Source: Moritella sp. F3 (GTDB lineage Bacteria; Pseudomonadota; Gammaproteobacteria; Enterobacterales; Moritellaceae). Taken from it: DNA of 64,000 nt. Where the stretch lies: positions 596,569-660,568 of the forward strand of contig NZ_BLRL01000002.1 of assembly GCF_015082335.1 (NCBI RefSeq), given 5' to 3'. A model generated the notes under the pieces. It was not told the DNA's origin. It ran no database searches and worked only from the letters and a program-made list of their open reading frames with translations. This document shows, piece after piece, positions 18,578 through 27,791 of this stretch; the first letter of the stretch is position 1; each line of letters opens with the position of its first letter. A program made the position numbers and the translations under genes.

Positions 18578-19147
18578 ATGTCTATCGAAACAACGTTATT
18601 ACAACGCAGTGGTTCTAAATGTGAAATGTGCACAGCAGAATCTAACCTATCAGCTTATGAGCTACCTGAATCACCAGAAAAAAGCTCTGACTGTGCAGTA
18701 ATGCTTTGTGGTACTTGCCTTGATCAAATTAACAACCCAGATTCGCTTGATGCAAATCATTGGCGTTGCCTAAACGACAGCATGTGGAGCCAAGTACCAG
18801 CAGTACAAGTACTTGCATACCGCATGCTTAACCGTTTAGATGCAGACTGGTCACGTGATCTTCTTGATATGATGTATCTAGAAGAAGACGTAAAAGCATG
18901 GGCTGAAAAAGGCGTGCTAATCGCAGCAATGACCGATACTCCAGCACGTGACTCTAACGGTACTATTTTACAAGCTGGCGATAACGTAAACATCATCAAA
19001 GATTTACCTGTTAAAGGTTCAAGCTTAGTGATCAAACGTGGTACAGCCGTACGTAATATCGGTTTAACAGATAATCCATTACACATCCAAGGCCGTGCAA
19101 ACGGTACTGCGATGGTGATCATTTCTGCATACTGCAAAAAAATGTAA
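18578..19147 (+). CDS. PhnA/YjdM family protein
   Basis: 189 residues. The N-terminus has a zinc-ribbon pattern, CEMCTAES, with a second pair CGTC about 30 residues later. The C-terminal PhnA domain shows RDSNGTILQAGDNVNIIKDLPV and LVIKRGTAVRNIGL. Despite the old alkylphosphonate name, the family's true role is not well established. AGAGGA lies 8 bases before the ATG. The gene is single and followed by a strong terminator. Confidence 0.9.
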   Translation: MSIETTLLQRSGSKCEMCTAESNLSAYELPESPEKSSDCAVMLCGTCLDQINNPDSLDANHWRCLNDSMWSQVPAVQVLAYRMLNRLDADWSRDLLDMMYLEEDVKAWAEKGVLIAAMTDTPARDSNGTILQAGDNVNIIKDLPVKGSSLVIKRGTAVRNIGLTDNPLHIQGRANGTAMVIISAYCKKM

Positions 19148-19206
19148 TTTGCTTAGTCAGCCTCGTTCTTAATGACACGTTGAGAACGAGGCGACTAAAT
19201 CAGATC

Positions 19207-19256
19207 AAAAAAGGCCAGTTACCATTCTGATAAAGAAACGGTAACCGGCCTTTTTT
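19207..19256. terminator. Bidirectional terminator between the phnA-family gene and the yebC-family gene
   Basis: A 17-bp stem with one mismatch (19207-19223 with 19240-19256) is flanked by six A on one side and six T on the other, as expected between convergent genes. Confidence 0.92.
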
Positions 19257-19324
19257 ATATGCGGATGTTTATATTGGTATAAATATCCGCATATCGTTAA
19301 TCTAACAAATAGCGTTAGCCATTA

Positions 19325-20044
19325 TTAGCCAACGATTGCGTTATGGTAGATATCTTGAACGTCATCACTGTCATTTAGTGCAGCAAGGAAGCGTTCAAAC
19401 ATTTCAGCATCATCACCAACTATTTCAGTTTCGATTTGTGGTAAGAATGTGATGTCTTCTGCATCAAATTCAATAGCTGGAAATGCTTCTGACAATGCAA
19501 CTTTAGTTTTGAAGAATTCAGTGTGTGGAACATAAACAGTAATCGTACCATCTTCATTCTCTACATCAGCTACATCAACTTCAGCTTCCATTAATGCTTC
19601 TAATACTGCATCTTCGTCATCAAATTTGAATTCAAATACAGCTTGATGATCAAACATGTGCGATACAGAACCTTGCGCACCCAATTTCGCGCCATTCTTA
19701 ACGAATGCCTGACGAACATCAGTAAAAGTACGTTTACCGTTATCCGTTAGACACTCAACGATAACCATACAGTTACCAGGGCCAAAACCTTCATAACTTG
19801 CACGTTCATAATCTTCACCGCCAGCGCCAGCTGCTTTTTCGATAGCGCGGTCAATAACATGCGTTGGTACTTGGTCTTTTTTCGCTTTTTCAATGATTCG
19901 ACGAAGACTTAAGTTGTTGTCAGGGTCACCACCACCCGTTTTTGCGCATACATAGATCTCTTTACCATATTTAGAGTAGATCTTAGTTTTCATGCCAGCT
20001 GTTTTAGCCATCGATAATTTACGGTTTTGGAATGCTCTGCCCAT
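19325..20044 (-). CDS. YebC/PmpR family protein, YeeN-like
   Basis: 239 residues. The family is annotated as DNA-binding transcriptional regulators, and recent work links members to relief of ribosome stalling. The N-terminus [19 protein letters not shown] and segments such as [29 protein letters not shown] and [10 protein letters not shown] are closer to E. coli YeeN than to YebC. The acidic C-terminus [24 protein letters not shown] is also family-typical. It is a single gene on the minus strand. Confidence 0.92.
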   Translation of the reverse strand: MGRAFQNRKLSMAKTAGMKTKIYSKYGKEIYVCAKTGGGDPDNNLSLRRIIEKAKKDQVPTHVIDRAIEKAAGAGGEDYERASYEGFGPGNCMVIVECLTDNGKRTFTDVRQAFVKNGAKLGAQGSVSHMFDHQAVFEFKFDDEDAVLEALMEAEVDVADVENEDGTITVYVPHTEFFKTKVALSEAFPAIEFDAEDITFLPQIETEIVGDDAEMFERFLAALNDSDDVQDIYHNAIVG

Positions 20045-20279
20045 CTTAATTCACTCTCATTTTAAATTTGAAATAAATACGGATCGATTTTAGCAGGATT
20101 AACACCATTTTTTCCACAAAAGCGTAAATATCTTATCTGTAATCAACAAAAATTAACCAAACCGACCTCGGAACTTTACCTATTATGAGCCGTCTGACTA
20201 TTTGCCATTGTTATCGGTTAATAATATGTTCTACTATGTTAACTAGATTTACTTAGTTTTCATCGCATAGGTCGTCAAT

Positions 20280-21737
20280 TTGTATCTCAAAAAAATATTA
20301 CGTGTAACCACTACCGCATTGTTTGTCGGCGCATTAGGCTTAATGAGTTCAGCGCAAGCGACAAATAAGCTTCCGGAAATCGGTACCGCCGGCGTTACCG
20401 CTTTATCTATCGACCAGGAACGCCAATATGGCGCAGCCTTTATCAAAGTCGCACGTGGATCTTTTCCAATGGTCAGCGATCCGGTCCTACAAGAGTACAT
20501 TGCCGAATTAGGGGCTAAATTAATTAGCCAAACCGATTCAGTGCGCTTTCCGTTTAACTTCTTCCTGATCAAAGATGATGAAATTAATGCCGCGGCTTTT
20601 CTCGGTGGTTATGTCAAAGTGCATACAGGGTTATTCTTATATGCCGAAAACGAATCAGAATTTGCTTCGGTGATTGCCCATGAGATTTCACATATTACCC
20701 AACGTCACCTGGCGCGTAGCCTCGAGGCACAAGCAGGTAACAGCCAGTTAACCGTGGCAGGTTTAGTCGGTGCAGTATTATTAGGCATCGCCAATCCAGT
20801 GGCAGGTATCGCCATGTTACAAACGACCGTGGCCATCAACGCGCAATCTTCGATTAACTATACTCGCGCCAATGAATTTGAAGCCGATCGAATTGGTATT
20901 CAGGTAATGGCAAACGCCGGTTACGACCCTGCTGCTATGTCGACATTCTTCGGTAAATTAGCTGAACAATACCGCTTTAGCTCAACACCGCCACAAATGT
21001 TAATCACTCACCCATTGCCAACCACCCGTATCACTGAAGCGCGTGACAGAGCCGCACTGTACCCAAATCGTTATTATCAGCCAAGTCTTGACTATCAATT
21101 AGCGAAAGCGCGTATTCAAGTCCGTTACGGTACTTTAAAGCCGAAACAAGCACTGCAATTCTTTGAGCATCAACTTAAAGCCAAAAAATTCATCTTAAAA
21201 GATGCCACGCTATATGGCCAGGCACTGGCGTTGATACAATTAAAAAAGAATGCTGAAGCTAAAAAAATTGTTAACGAGCTGGCGAGCAAGCAACCCAATA
21301 ATTTGTTTTATCTTGATACCCTGACTGATATCGATCTCGCCCTCAAAAACAATGATGAGGCAATCGCCCGCTTACAAAAAGCCAATAATCGATATAATAA
21401 CAACCCAGTGACAACCATCAATTTAGCGGTAGCCCTACAGCAAGATAAACAATATAAACCGGCGAAAAAACTAATTCGAGATTATCTACGCAGCAATGAA
21501 ACAGATATGATCGCGCTAAGTATTTATATTGATTTACTACGCCAAACAGATGATAACGTCAAAATGTATGTACAACGTGCTAACTTAGCGCAACTCAGAG
21601 CGAACTATCCCAAGGCCCTGAACGAATTACAGTCTGCACGAACCGTCGCCACCAGTTCGGCTGATATCGCGCGCATTGATGCACACATGGAACAAGTGGA
21701 ATTAGAAAAGCAAGAAATGCAGGCATTGCAAAACTAG
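20280..21737 (+). CDS. bepA: M48 family metalloprotease BepA-like, periplasmic
   Basis: 485 residues. A signal peptide (KKILRVTTTALFVGALGLMSSAQA) sends it to the periplasm. The zinc site HEISHITQRH is near residue 135, with the third ligand in the NEFEADRIG block. The C-terminal third consists of TPR-like helices. BepA works in outer membrane protein and LptD assembly and in quality control. The start appears to be TTG at 20280, since an in-frame TAG lies upstream and no ATG precedes the signal core; AGGT is a few bases before it. It is followed by arsC and a DUF2069 gene in the same direction. Confidence 0.9.
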   Translation: MYLKKILRVTTTALFVGALGLMSSAQATNKLPEIGTAGVTALSIDQERQYGAAFIKVARGSFPMVSDPVLQEYIAELGAKLISQTDSVRFPFNFFLIKDDEINAAAFLGGYVKVHTGLFLYAENESEFASVIAHEISHITQRHLARSLEAQAGNSQLTVAGLVGAVLLGIANPVAGIAMLQTTVAINAQSSINYTRANEFEADRIGIQVMANAGYDPAAMSTFFGKLAEQYRFSSTPPQMLITHPLPTTRITEARDRAALYPNRYYQPSLDYQLAKARIQVRYGTLKPKQALQFFEHQLKAKKFILKDATLYGQALALIQLKKNAEAKKIVNELASKQPNNLFYLDTLTDIDLALKNNDEAIARLQKANNRYNNNPVTTINLAVALQQDKQYKPAKKLIRDYLRSNETDMIALSIYIDLLRQTDDNVKMYVQRANLAQLRANYPKALNELQSARTVATSSADIARIDAHMEQVELEKQEMQALQN

Positions 21738-21820
21738 CCAAGGGACAGGAAAACAGGCAAAATGGGGACTTTAAGGATCCCCATTTGTTTTAAGTCTTGT
21801 TTTAAGGAATAGGCCAAGCC

Positions 21821-22171
21821 ATGACTAGTGTCACTATTTATCATAATCCGCGTTGCTCTAAAAGCCGCCAAACACTTGCACTATTAGAAGAACAAGGTGT
21901 TACACCAAGCATCGTAAAATACCTCGAAACACCACCTTCAGCTGCAGAGCTACAGGAAATCCTGACTTTACTCGCATTAGCACCACGTCAATTAATGCGT
22001 ATAAAAGAAGCTGAATATAAAGCACTGGGTTTAGACGACGAAAGCTTATCTACGGATGCATTGATTGCCGCTATGATCGCAACACCTAAGCTCATTGAAC
22101 GCCCAATCGTATTAGCGAATGGCAAAGCTGCAATTGGCCGTCCTCCTGAAAATGTTTTGGCAATTCTTTAA
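21821..22171 (+). CDS. arsC: Arsenate reductase (glutaredoxin-type) ArsC
   Basis: 116 residues. The catalytic cysteine is C12 in YHNPRCSKSRQTL. The later arginines, such as R96 in KLIERPIVL and the final GRPPENV block, match the ArsC/YffB thioredoxin-like fold. It reduces arsenate with glutathione and glutaredoxin. No ars operon is nearby, and in this position beside bepA it is a conserved housekeeping gene. AAGGAA lies upstream at a somewhat long spacing. It ends 34 bp before the DUF2069 gene. Confidence 0.9.
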   Translation: MTSVTIYHNPRCSKSRQTLALLEEQGVTPSIVKYLETPPSAAELQEILTLLALAPRQLMRIKEAEYKALGLDDESLSTDALIAAMIATPKLIERPIVLANGKAAIGRPPENVLAIL

Positions 22172-22205
22172 TAACGGCAAACAATTCTTTAACAACGAGC
22201 AAATA

Positions 22206-22790
22206 ATGCAAACGACTCCAACAACACTAGAAACACAAAAACGTATTAAACAATATCGATTCTTAGGTCTATTTGGCTACTTCGGTCTGATCATACTGAT
22301 GTTTGTATGGCAACTGTGGTTAACACCTGAAAGAGTACAAGATCATACGCAATCGCAAGCACTAGCTGAACTAACTGCGATGGCTGACGTGAACCCAGAA
22401 TTATTACCCCAGGTTGAAGCCGAAAAACAAAAATGGCTAGAGCGCCAAGCAGCGCACGAATCAAATCCATTAGCAAAAGCTTTTATTTGGATCTTGCCTT
22501 TATTAATTCCATTCTACGGATTAGTCAAAGGTAAACCTTATACTGCGGCTTGGAGTAATTTCGTCGTAATGATCTATTACATGCATTCATTAACGATCAT
22601 GTATACAGATCCAGATGAACGTTACCTTGCGATCTTAGAGTTTGCTTTAGCTAACTGTATGCTGTTTGGTAATGGTATTTACGCACGTATGCAAGGCAAA
22701 GAACTCGGCTTAGGGCTGGACAAACTCAAGGTCGTTATGGCTGAAGAGAAAGAACGAGAAGAAGCACACAAAGCGCGAAATAAAGACTAA
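22206..22790 (+). CDS. DUF2069 domain membrane protein
   Basis: 194 residues with about four hydrophobic segments: LFGYFGLIILMFVWQLWL near the start, FIWILPLLIPFYGLVKG, NFVVMIYYMHSLTIMY, and ILEFALANCMLFGNGIY. The block LPLLIPFYGLVKGKPYTAAW is the DUF2069 mark. Function is unknown. It differs from typical members by an insert of about 50 polar residues between the first two membrane segments and a charged tail EEKEREEAHKARNKD. I chose ATG 22206. A longer frame from 22119 would overlap arsC. Confidence 0.85.
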   Translation: MQTTPTTLETQKRIKQYRFLGLFGYFGLIILMFVWQLWLTPERVQDHTQSQALAELTAMADVNPELLPQVEAEKQKWLERQAAHESNPLAKAFIWILPLLIPFYGLVKGKPYTAAWSNFVVMIYYMHSLTIMYTDPDERYLAILEFALANCMLFGNGIYARMQGKELGLGLDKLKVVMAEEKEREEAHKARNKD

Positions 22791-22815
22791 TTTAGCTTAG
22801 CGTCATTCAGATAAC

Positions 22816-22852
22816 AAAAAGGAAATAGTGTCATCGAACCTATTTCCTTTTT
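22816..22852. terminator. Bidirectional terminator between the DUF2069 gene and hda
   Basis: AAAAAGGAAATAG (22816-22828) pairs with its complement at 22840-22852. T-runs occur in both directions, between convergent genes. Confidence 0.9.
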
Positions 22853-22907
22853 TTATGCCTAATGAAACTAGCTTACAGCCATTGAGAGACAATTTACCTA
22901 TAGTAGC

Positions 22908-23621
22908 CTATAGAGAAAGCGTTTCTTTTACAAAAGGGATCGTGAGTCGACGCTGGGCACTAATTGACGCATTGTCTAATCGATCAAGCGTAGAAATAAG
23001 CGTTTTCATATCCCGAGACGAGCGGTTAAGCAGAAAACGGCCGACATCAACAGGTAGCTTTAATCCCCTAAACTCAGCACGTAATTGCAATGCAGCTAAT
23101 TTGCCATCATCATCAAGTAACTGCAATTGATAGCTCACGCCCCAATCCAACCTTGATAATAGATCTGGTAATTCAATACCTAAGTGTCGCGCTGCACTGT
23201 TACCCGTGACAATAAGTGATCCAGGGTTATCTTGATCATGGCTATCACGCCAGCGATTGTAAAAGTTAAATAGTGCAACTTCCCACTCGCGGATCCCGGC
23301 GATCAATTCAATATTATCGATACACACCATATCAAGATGTTCCATACCATCTAATACAGACGGTGACATCATGGCAGACATTTCCATCGGTAAGTAGGCA
23401 GCAGAACGATCGGAATCAGTACATTCTGTACAGGTAGCGTGAAGTAAATGAGAGGTGCCCGAGCTTCGATTACCAAATAGATAAATAAATGGATCACCGT
23501 CGCCTACAGCTGCATTTTTTAACGCTGTCAGTAGTTGGACATTAGCACCGGGATAAAAACTTGCGAAAGTTTCACCATCGGGCAATTGTACTGGTAGAGA
23601 AAGTTGTGCTGGAGTGTTCAA
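22908..23621 (-). CDS. hda: DnaA inactivator Hda
   Basis: Hda binds the sliding clamp and stimulates ATP hydrolysis by DnaA, which limits re-initiation. The protein starts NTPAQLSLPVQLPDGETFASFYPG, matching E. coli Hda, with the clamp-binding QLSLPV near the start. The AAA+ core shows LFGNRSSGTSHLL, a degenerate Walker A with no GKT, VCIDNIELIAG as Walker B, and the C-terminal ASISAQRRLTIPFVKETL. The start is a TTG at 23621 with AAAGGG five bases upstream. E. coli hda also uses a rare start codon. An earlier TTG at 23639 has weaker support. Confidence 0.92.
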   Translation of the reverse strand: MNTPAQLSLPVQLPDGETFASFYPGANVQLLTALKNAAVGDGDPFIYLFGNRSSGTSHLLHATCTECTDSDRSAAYLPMEMSAMMSPSVLDGMEHLDMVCIDNIELIAGIREWEVALFNFYNRWRDSHDQDNPGSLIVTGNSAARHLGIELPDLLSRLDWGVSYQLQLLDDDGKLAALQLRAEFRGLKLPVDVGRFLLNRSSRDMKTLISTLDRLDNASISAQRRLTIPFVKETLSL

Positions 23622-23718
23622 TATCACCCTTTCATACAATCATAAGATTAGTGTGGCCATTGTAGCACCTCAATGGCCGATAGAGAACGGCTAGTAAAAG
23701 ATCACAATATAAAATTGC

Positions 23719-24765
23719 TTAATTAATCGCATTCCACTGGAAATTCATATCATCAAACACATTTTTGCTGCCTTGGATCCGTTGATCTAATGATAATTCC
23801 ATTAAAAGATCTTCCTGAGTACCGAGTAAGACTAATTTTAATTGGATGCTTGAGCCTGACACCGTTTCAAGATCCACTTGCGCCACAGCAGACAATGCCG
23901 AGAACATCTCGATTAACTTAGCGTAGTCAGTAATGCCGTTGATCGCATCAACATTAAAATACACCACTTCATTATTGCCAGAAGCCTTAACACTATAACG
24001 CTCACCAAGGTGATCCGCTAAACGCGAGCTCAGCTTTGTCCCCATCTCAGATAACTCACCTTGATCACTATCAGTTAACCAAATTTCATATGCTTCGTTA
24101 GTATTATTGCGACCATATAAACTCCAGTTAAGTTTATAATCATCTTGTTGTTTAATGATTTTAGCAATAATATAATTATCCGCAGCATAGCGCGTCGATG
24201 CTAATTCAACAGGATCTGTAAACAGCCCCCACAAATCGCTACTACTCACTTGCAATTGATCATCAAGATCCATCACCGGAAATAGCACTGGCACACCACG
24301 TTTATTCGCTTGCTCTTTAATCGCACTGATAAAGTCAGCATAGTCAGTATCGCTTTCACCTTTAACACTACGGCTAAAGTCTTCATCAACAACTAACCAA
24401 AGTATTTGTTGTGGCCGGTTCTGACTCCACACTCCAAATTCACTGCTGCGTAATAAACGATTTACTTTTTTCTCATTAAAGCTAACGTGTAAATGACGCT
24501 CGCCATCAATACTCTCTTGAGATTGCTTAACTAAATATTCACGCGCCCTAATTAGGGTTTTCTTGATCATGGGATCTTTCGCAATCAAAGGATTACCAGA
24601 TACTTTGACCAACACTTCAGCCAGCGCTAGTTTTTGTAAGTCACGATTAGATTGTGCGTCAACAGCAACGACTGATGATGAATACAGATTAGCAACTTCA
24701 ACCGCGCTAGCAGCAAGTGGCGTAAGAGACATTAATGATAATAAAACAGGGAGTAAACGTTTCAT
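23719..24765 (-). CDS. DUF2066 domain-containing exported protein
   Basis: About 348 residues with a clear signal peptide (MKRLLPVLLSLMSLTPLAASA), so it is periplasmic or envelope-associated. The body has the DUF2066 pattern AVDAQSNRDLQKLALAEVLVKVSGNP near residue 32. Function is unknown. It lies 97 bp upstream of hda in the same direction, an arrangement also found in related genera. I chose ATG 24765, which has AAAGGA six bases upstream. Confidence 0.87.
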   Translation of the reverse strand: MKRLLPVLLSLMSLTPLAASAVEVANLYSSSVVAVDAQSNRDLQKLALAEVLVKVSGNPLIAKDPMIKKTLIRAREYLVKQSQESIDGERHLHVSFNEKKVNRLLRSSEFGVWSQNRPQQILWLVVDEDFSRSVKGESDTDYADFISAIKEQANKRGVPVLFPVMDLDDQLQVSSSDLWGLFTDPVELASTRYAADNYIIAKIIKQQDDYKLNWSLYGRNNTNEAYEIWLTDSDQGELSEMGTKLSSRLADHLGERYSVKASGNNEVVYFNVDAINGITDYAKLIEMFSALSAVAQVDLETVSGSSIQLKLVLLGTQEDLLMELSLDQRIQGSKNVFDDMNFQWNAIN

Positions 24766-24933
24766 ACAATCCTTTCCAAGAATAACGTGATGACTCACAT
24801 TGATATTTTGATAATACCATAGCCATCTCGATTAATTTAACTGAAATCATAACCACACCTAAATTAGCAATATAGGTAAACCTTAGCCATACTAAATATC
24901 AATGAGTTAGATAAAATATAGAGGGGCTAAATC

Positions 24934-25050
24934 ATGGTGAATAAAAGCGTAGAAAATGATAGATACATTAATATAAATATTGAACAGATATATTTACTAC
25001 ATATCTTGTTAGTTTGGGGCGGGTATTTAACTGGAGATCAAATTGAATAA
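24934..25050 (+). CDS. Putative small protein, 38 residues, with strong RBS and downstream hairpin
   Basis: ATG 24934 follows GAGGGG at 24921-24926. It encodes 38 residues, MVNKSVENDRYINI then NIEQIYLLHILLVWGGYLTG and GDQIE, with a short hydrophobic stretch in the second half. The TAA at 25048-25050 is followed at once by a 12-bp hairpin. I do not recognise the family. The 371-bp gap between DUF2066 and upp holds nothing else I can support. The start and hairpin make a real small gene plausible, but a chance ORF cannot be excluded. Confidence 0.45.
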   Translation: MVNKSVENDRYININIEQIYLLHILLVWGGYLTGDQIE

Positions 25051-25051
25051 C

Positions 25052-25078
25052 ATACAGACATCGTGACGATGTCTGTAT
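25052..25078 (+). terminator. Hairpin directly after the 38-residue ORF
   Basis: A perfect 12-bp stem (25052-25063 with 25067-25078) has a 3-nt loop and starts one base after the ORF stop. It lacks a good T-run, so it may be a weak terminator, an end of the convergent upp transcript, or a stabilising 3' structure. Confidence 0.5.
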
Positions 25079-25136
25079 TACTCCACTAACGGAACCAAAT
25101 AAGATCCCGTCATATCGAGCAAGCTATCTTTTTACT

Positions 25137-25763
25137 TTATTTAGTACCAAAGATCTTATCGCCAGCGTCACCAAGACCTGGAACGATGTAACCTTTTTCG
25201 TCTAAACGCTCATCAATAGATGCAGTGTAAAGCTCGATATTTGGATGTGCTTCTTCTAACGCTTTTAGACCTTCTGGTGCAGCAACAAGTACAAGTACTT
25301 TAATGCGCTTACAACCTTTCGCTTTTAATAGGTCTAATGTTGCGATCATAGAACCGCCAGTTGCTAACATAGGATCAACAACAATCGCTAAACGTTCATC
25401 AATGCTGTGAACGATTTTTTCGAAATAAGGAACCGCTTCTAGCGTTTCTTCATCACGGTAAATACCAACAACACTTACACGTGCGCTTGGCATATGTTCT
25501 AACACACCATCCATCATGCCTAAACCAGCACGAAGAATTGGCACTACAGTTACTTTTTTACCTTTGATTTGATCAACGGTAACATCGCCATTCCAGCCAT
25601 CAATAGTTTTCTGTTCTAGTTCTAAATCAGCCGTTGCTTCATAAGTAAGTAAGCTACCCACTTCTGTTGCTAGTTCACGAAAACGTTTAGTGCTGATATC
25701 AGCAGCGCGCATTAAACCCAATTTATGACGTACTAAAGGATGTTTAACTTCAACAACTTTCAT
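25137..25763 (-). CDS. upp: Uracil phosphoribosyltransferase
   Basis: 208 residues, the same length as the E. coli enzyme. It salvages uracil to UMP with PRPP. The PRPP loop [20 protein letters not shown] is near residue 130, and the C-terminal uracil site has [20 protein letters not shown] 25763 is chosen for its AGGAG site. A frame extended to 25784 has none. It is divergent from purM, as in many gammaproteobacteria. Confidence 0.96.
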   Translation of the reverse strand: MKVVEVKHPLVRHKLGLMRAADISTKRFRELATEVGSLLTYEATADLELEQKTIDGWNGDVTVDQIKGKKVTVVPILRAGLGMMDGVLEHMPSARVSVVGIYRDEETLEAVPYFEKIVHSIDERLAIVVDPMLATGGSMIATLDLLKAKGCKRIKVLVLVAAPEGLKALEEAHPNIELYTASIDERLDEKGYIVPGLGDAGDKIFGTK

Positions 25764-25985
25764 GGAATCTCCTAATAAAATCAAAGTAACTACGATACAA
25801 AAACGCGCAATATTACCAATAATGGCACTATAATGATAGCTTATTCCAAGGAAAAGCCTGAGTTAAGAATAAAATCAATTAGCAGGTCAAACAAGCCATA
25901 ATATTGTTTCTATTCTGTGGGTAAAGTTGTTAACATGGCGGCGATTTTTTAATCCAATTGATACGATTAGTTTGTGAGGGATCCA

Positions 25986-27026
25986 GTGAGCAACCAAAAT
26001 ACTTCTCTAAGTTATAAAGATGCAGGCGTTGATATCGACGCAGGTAATGCATTAGTAGAACGCATTAAAGGTGTAGCGAAAAAAACTAAACGCCCAGAAG
26101 TTATGGGTGGACTAGGTGGCTTCGGCGCTCTTTGCCAATTACCTACTGGTTATAAAGAACCAGTGTTGGTCGCAGGAACAGACGGTGTAGGAACGAAACT
26201 ACGCCTCGCTATCGATTTAGCTAAATATGATACGGTAGGTATCGATTTAGTTGCTATGTGTGTAAACGACCTTATTGTACAAGGTGCTGAACCACTATTC
26301 TTCTTAGATTACTATGCAACAGGCAAGCTAGATGTAGATGTAGCTACAGCTGTTGTTACCGGTATCGGCGAAGGTTGTTTATTATCTGGTTGTGCGTTAA
26401 CAGGCGGTGAAACTGCTGAAATGCCAGGTATGTACGACGGTAAAGATTTTGACATTGCTGGCTTCTGCGTTGGCATTGTAGATAAAGAAAACATCATCGA
26501 CGGCACTAAAGTTGCTGCGGGTGATAAACTGATTGCTTTAGGATCGAGTGGCCCTCACTCGAACGGCTATTCTTTAGTGCGTAAAATCCTTGAAGTATCA
26601 AAAGAAGATCCAAGTCAAGCATTTGGTGATTCAACACTAGGTGATACGCTTCTAACGCCTACTAACATCTATGTTAAGTCTGTGCTAGCTGTGCTGAAAG
26701 AGTGTGAAGTTCACGCTTTATCACACATCACTGGTGGTGGTTTCTGGGAAAATATTCCACGTGTACTACCAGCACTAACTAAAGCTATTGTAGATGAAAG
26801 TAGCTGGCAGTGGCCTGAAATTTTCAACTGGTTACAAGAGAAAGGTAACGTTGAACGTACAGAAATGTACCGTACGTTTAACTGTGGTGTTGGTATGGTT
26901 ATTGCTCTACCAGAAGCACAAGTTGAAAAAGCACTTGAAATCTTCACCGCCCATGGCGAAAATGCATGGTTAATCGGTGAAATTGCAAACGCTGCAGAAA
27001 ATGAAGAACAAGTAGAGATAAAATAA
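25986..27026 (+). CDS. purM: Phosphoribosylformylglycinamidine cyclo-ligase
   Basis: PurM closes the AIR ring in purine synthesis using ATP. About 346 residues. The N-terminal [20 protein letters not shown] and the glycine-rich [22 protein letters not shown] and [13 protein letters not shown] blocks are all diagnostic. I chose GTG 25986, which has GAGGGA four bases upstream and gives the usual N-terminus. GTG 25974 lies before this site. It overlaps purN by one base (TAATG), so the two are coupled. Confidence 0.96.
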   Translation: MSNQNTSLSYKDAGVDIDAGNALVERIKGVAKKTKRPEVMGGLGGFGALCQLPTGYKEPVLVAGTDGVGTKLRLAIDLAKYDTVGIDLVAMCVNDLIVQGAEPLFFLDYYATGKLDVDVATAVVTGIGEGCLLSGCALTGGETAEMPGMYDGKDFDIAGFCVGIVDKENIIDGTKVAAGDKLIALGSSGPHSNGYSLVRKILEVSKEDPSQAFGDSTLGDTLLTPTNIYVKSVLAVLKECEVHALSHITGGGFWENIPRVLPALTKAIVDESSWQWPEIFNWLQEKGNVERTEMYRTFNCGVGMVIALPEAQVEKALEIFTAHGENAWLIGEIANAAENEEQVEIK

Positions 27027-27673
27027 TGTCTAAACAAGCATCTATCGTAGTATTAGTTTCTGGTAATGGTAGTAATTTACAAACCATTCTAGATCAGTGC
27101 GAACAAGGTTCTATTAACGGTAAAGTAACTGCCGTCTTTAGTAACAAAAGTACAGCCTATGGCCTAGAGCGAGCGCAACAAGCTGGTGTGGACGCAATAT
27201 CACTGGCTCAAGGTGATTTTGCTGACCGCGCTGCATTTGATGCAGAGCTAATGACACAAATAGATCAATACCAACCCGATCTTATTGTGTTAGCAGGTTA
27301 TATGCGTATTTTGAGTGATAACTTTGTTCAGCATTATGCTGGCAAGATGCTGAATATACATCCTTCTCTATTACCTAAATATCCAGGTTTAGATACGCAT
27401 CAACGCGCTATGGATAATGGCGATGAAGAGCATGGAGCATCAGTACATTTTGTTACGCCAGAGCTAGACGCAGGTCCAGTAATCTTGCAAGCAAAAGTAC
27501 CGGTATTTACAGAAGATGACATCGAAGAGTTGAGTTCACGAGTACATACTCAAGAACACATGATCTACCCGATGGTTATCCAATGGTTCTGTGCTGGACG
27601 CCTTGCTATGACAAATGGCAAAGCCGTTCTTGATGGTGAAGTATTAGCTGAAAGCGGCTACGCTGCGGACTAA
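27026..27673 (+). CDS. purN: Phosphoribosylglycinamide formyltransferase
   Basis: PurN transfers a formyl group from 10-formyl-THF to GAR. 215 residues. SGNGSNLQTILD is at residues 12-23, the catalytic segment is NIHPSLLPKYPGLDTHQRA, and HFVTPELDAGPVILQ contains the catalytic aspartate. The ATG overlaps the last base of purM. A terminator follows. Confidence 0.96.
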   Translation: MSKQASIVVLVSGNGSNLQTILDQCEQGSINGKVTAVFSNKSTAYGLERAQQAGVDAISLAQGDFADRAAFDAELMTQIDQYQPDLIVLAGYMRILSDNFVQHYAGKMLNIHPSLLPKYPGLDTHQRAMDNGDEEHGASVHFVTPELDAGPVILQAKVPVFTEDDIEELSSRVHTQEHMIYPMVIQWFCAGRLAMTNGKAVLDGEVLAESGYAAD

Positions 27674-27697
27674 GTTAATATCCTAATCCTAGATAAT

Positions 27698-27734
27698 AAA
27701 AAGCCTTTATCGCATCTCTGCATAAAGGCTTTTT
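27698..27734. terminator. Bidirectional terminator after purN
   Basis: AAAAAGCCTTTAT (27698-27710) pairs with 27722-27734 and ends in a long T-run, between the convergent purN and amidotransferase genes. Confidence 0.92.
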
Positions 27735-27739
27735 TTATG

Positions 27740-27772
27740 AACTTTTTATAAACTTTTTATAAACTTTTTATA
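27740..27772. repeat. Three tandem copies of an 11-bp unit
   Basis: AACTTTTTATA occurs three times in perfect register (27740-27750, 27751-27761, 27762-27772), just past the purN terminator and before the amidotransferase stop. It is probably a slippage-type microsatellite. No function is seen. Confidence 0.85.
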
Positions 27773-27791
27773 AAAAGAATAGCGTAATGGC

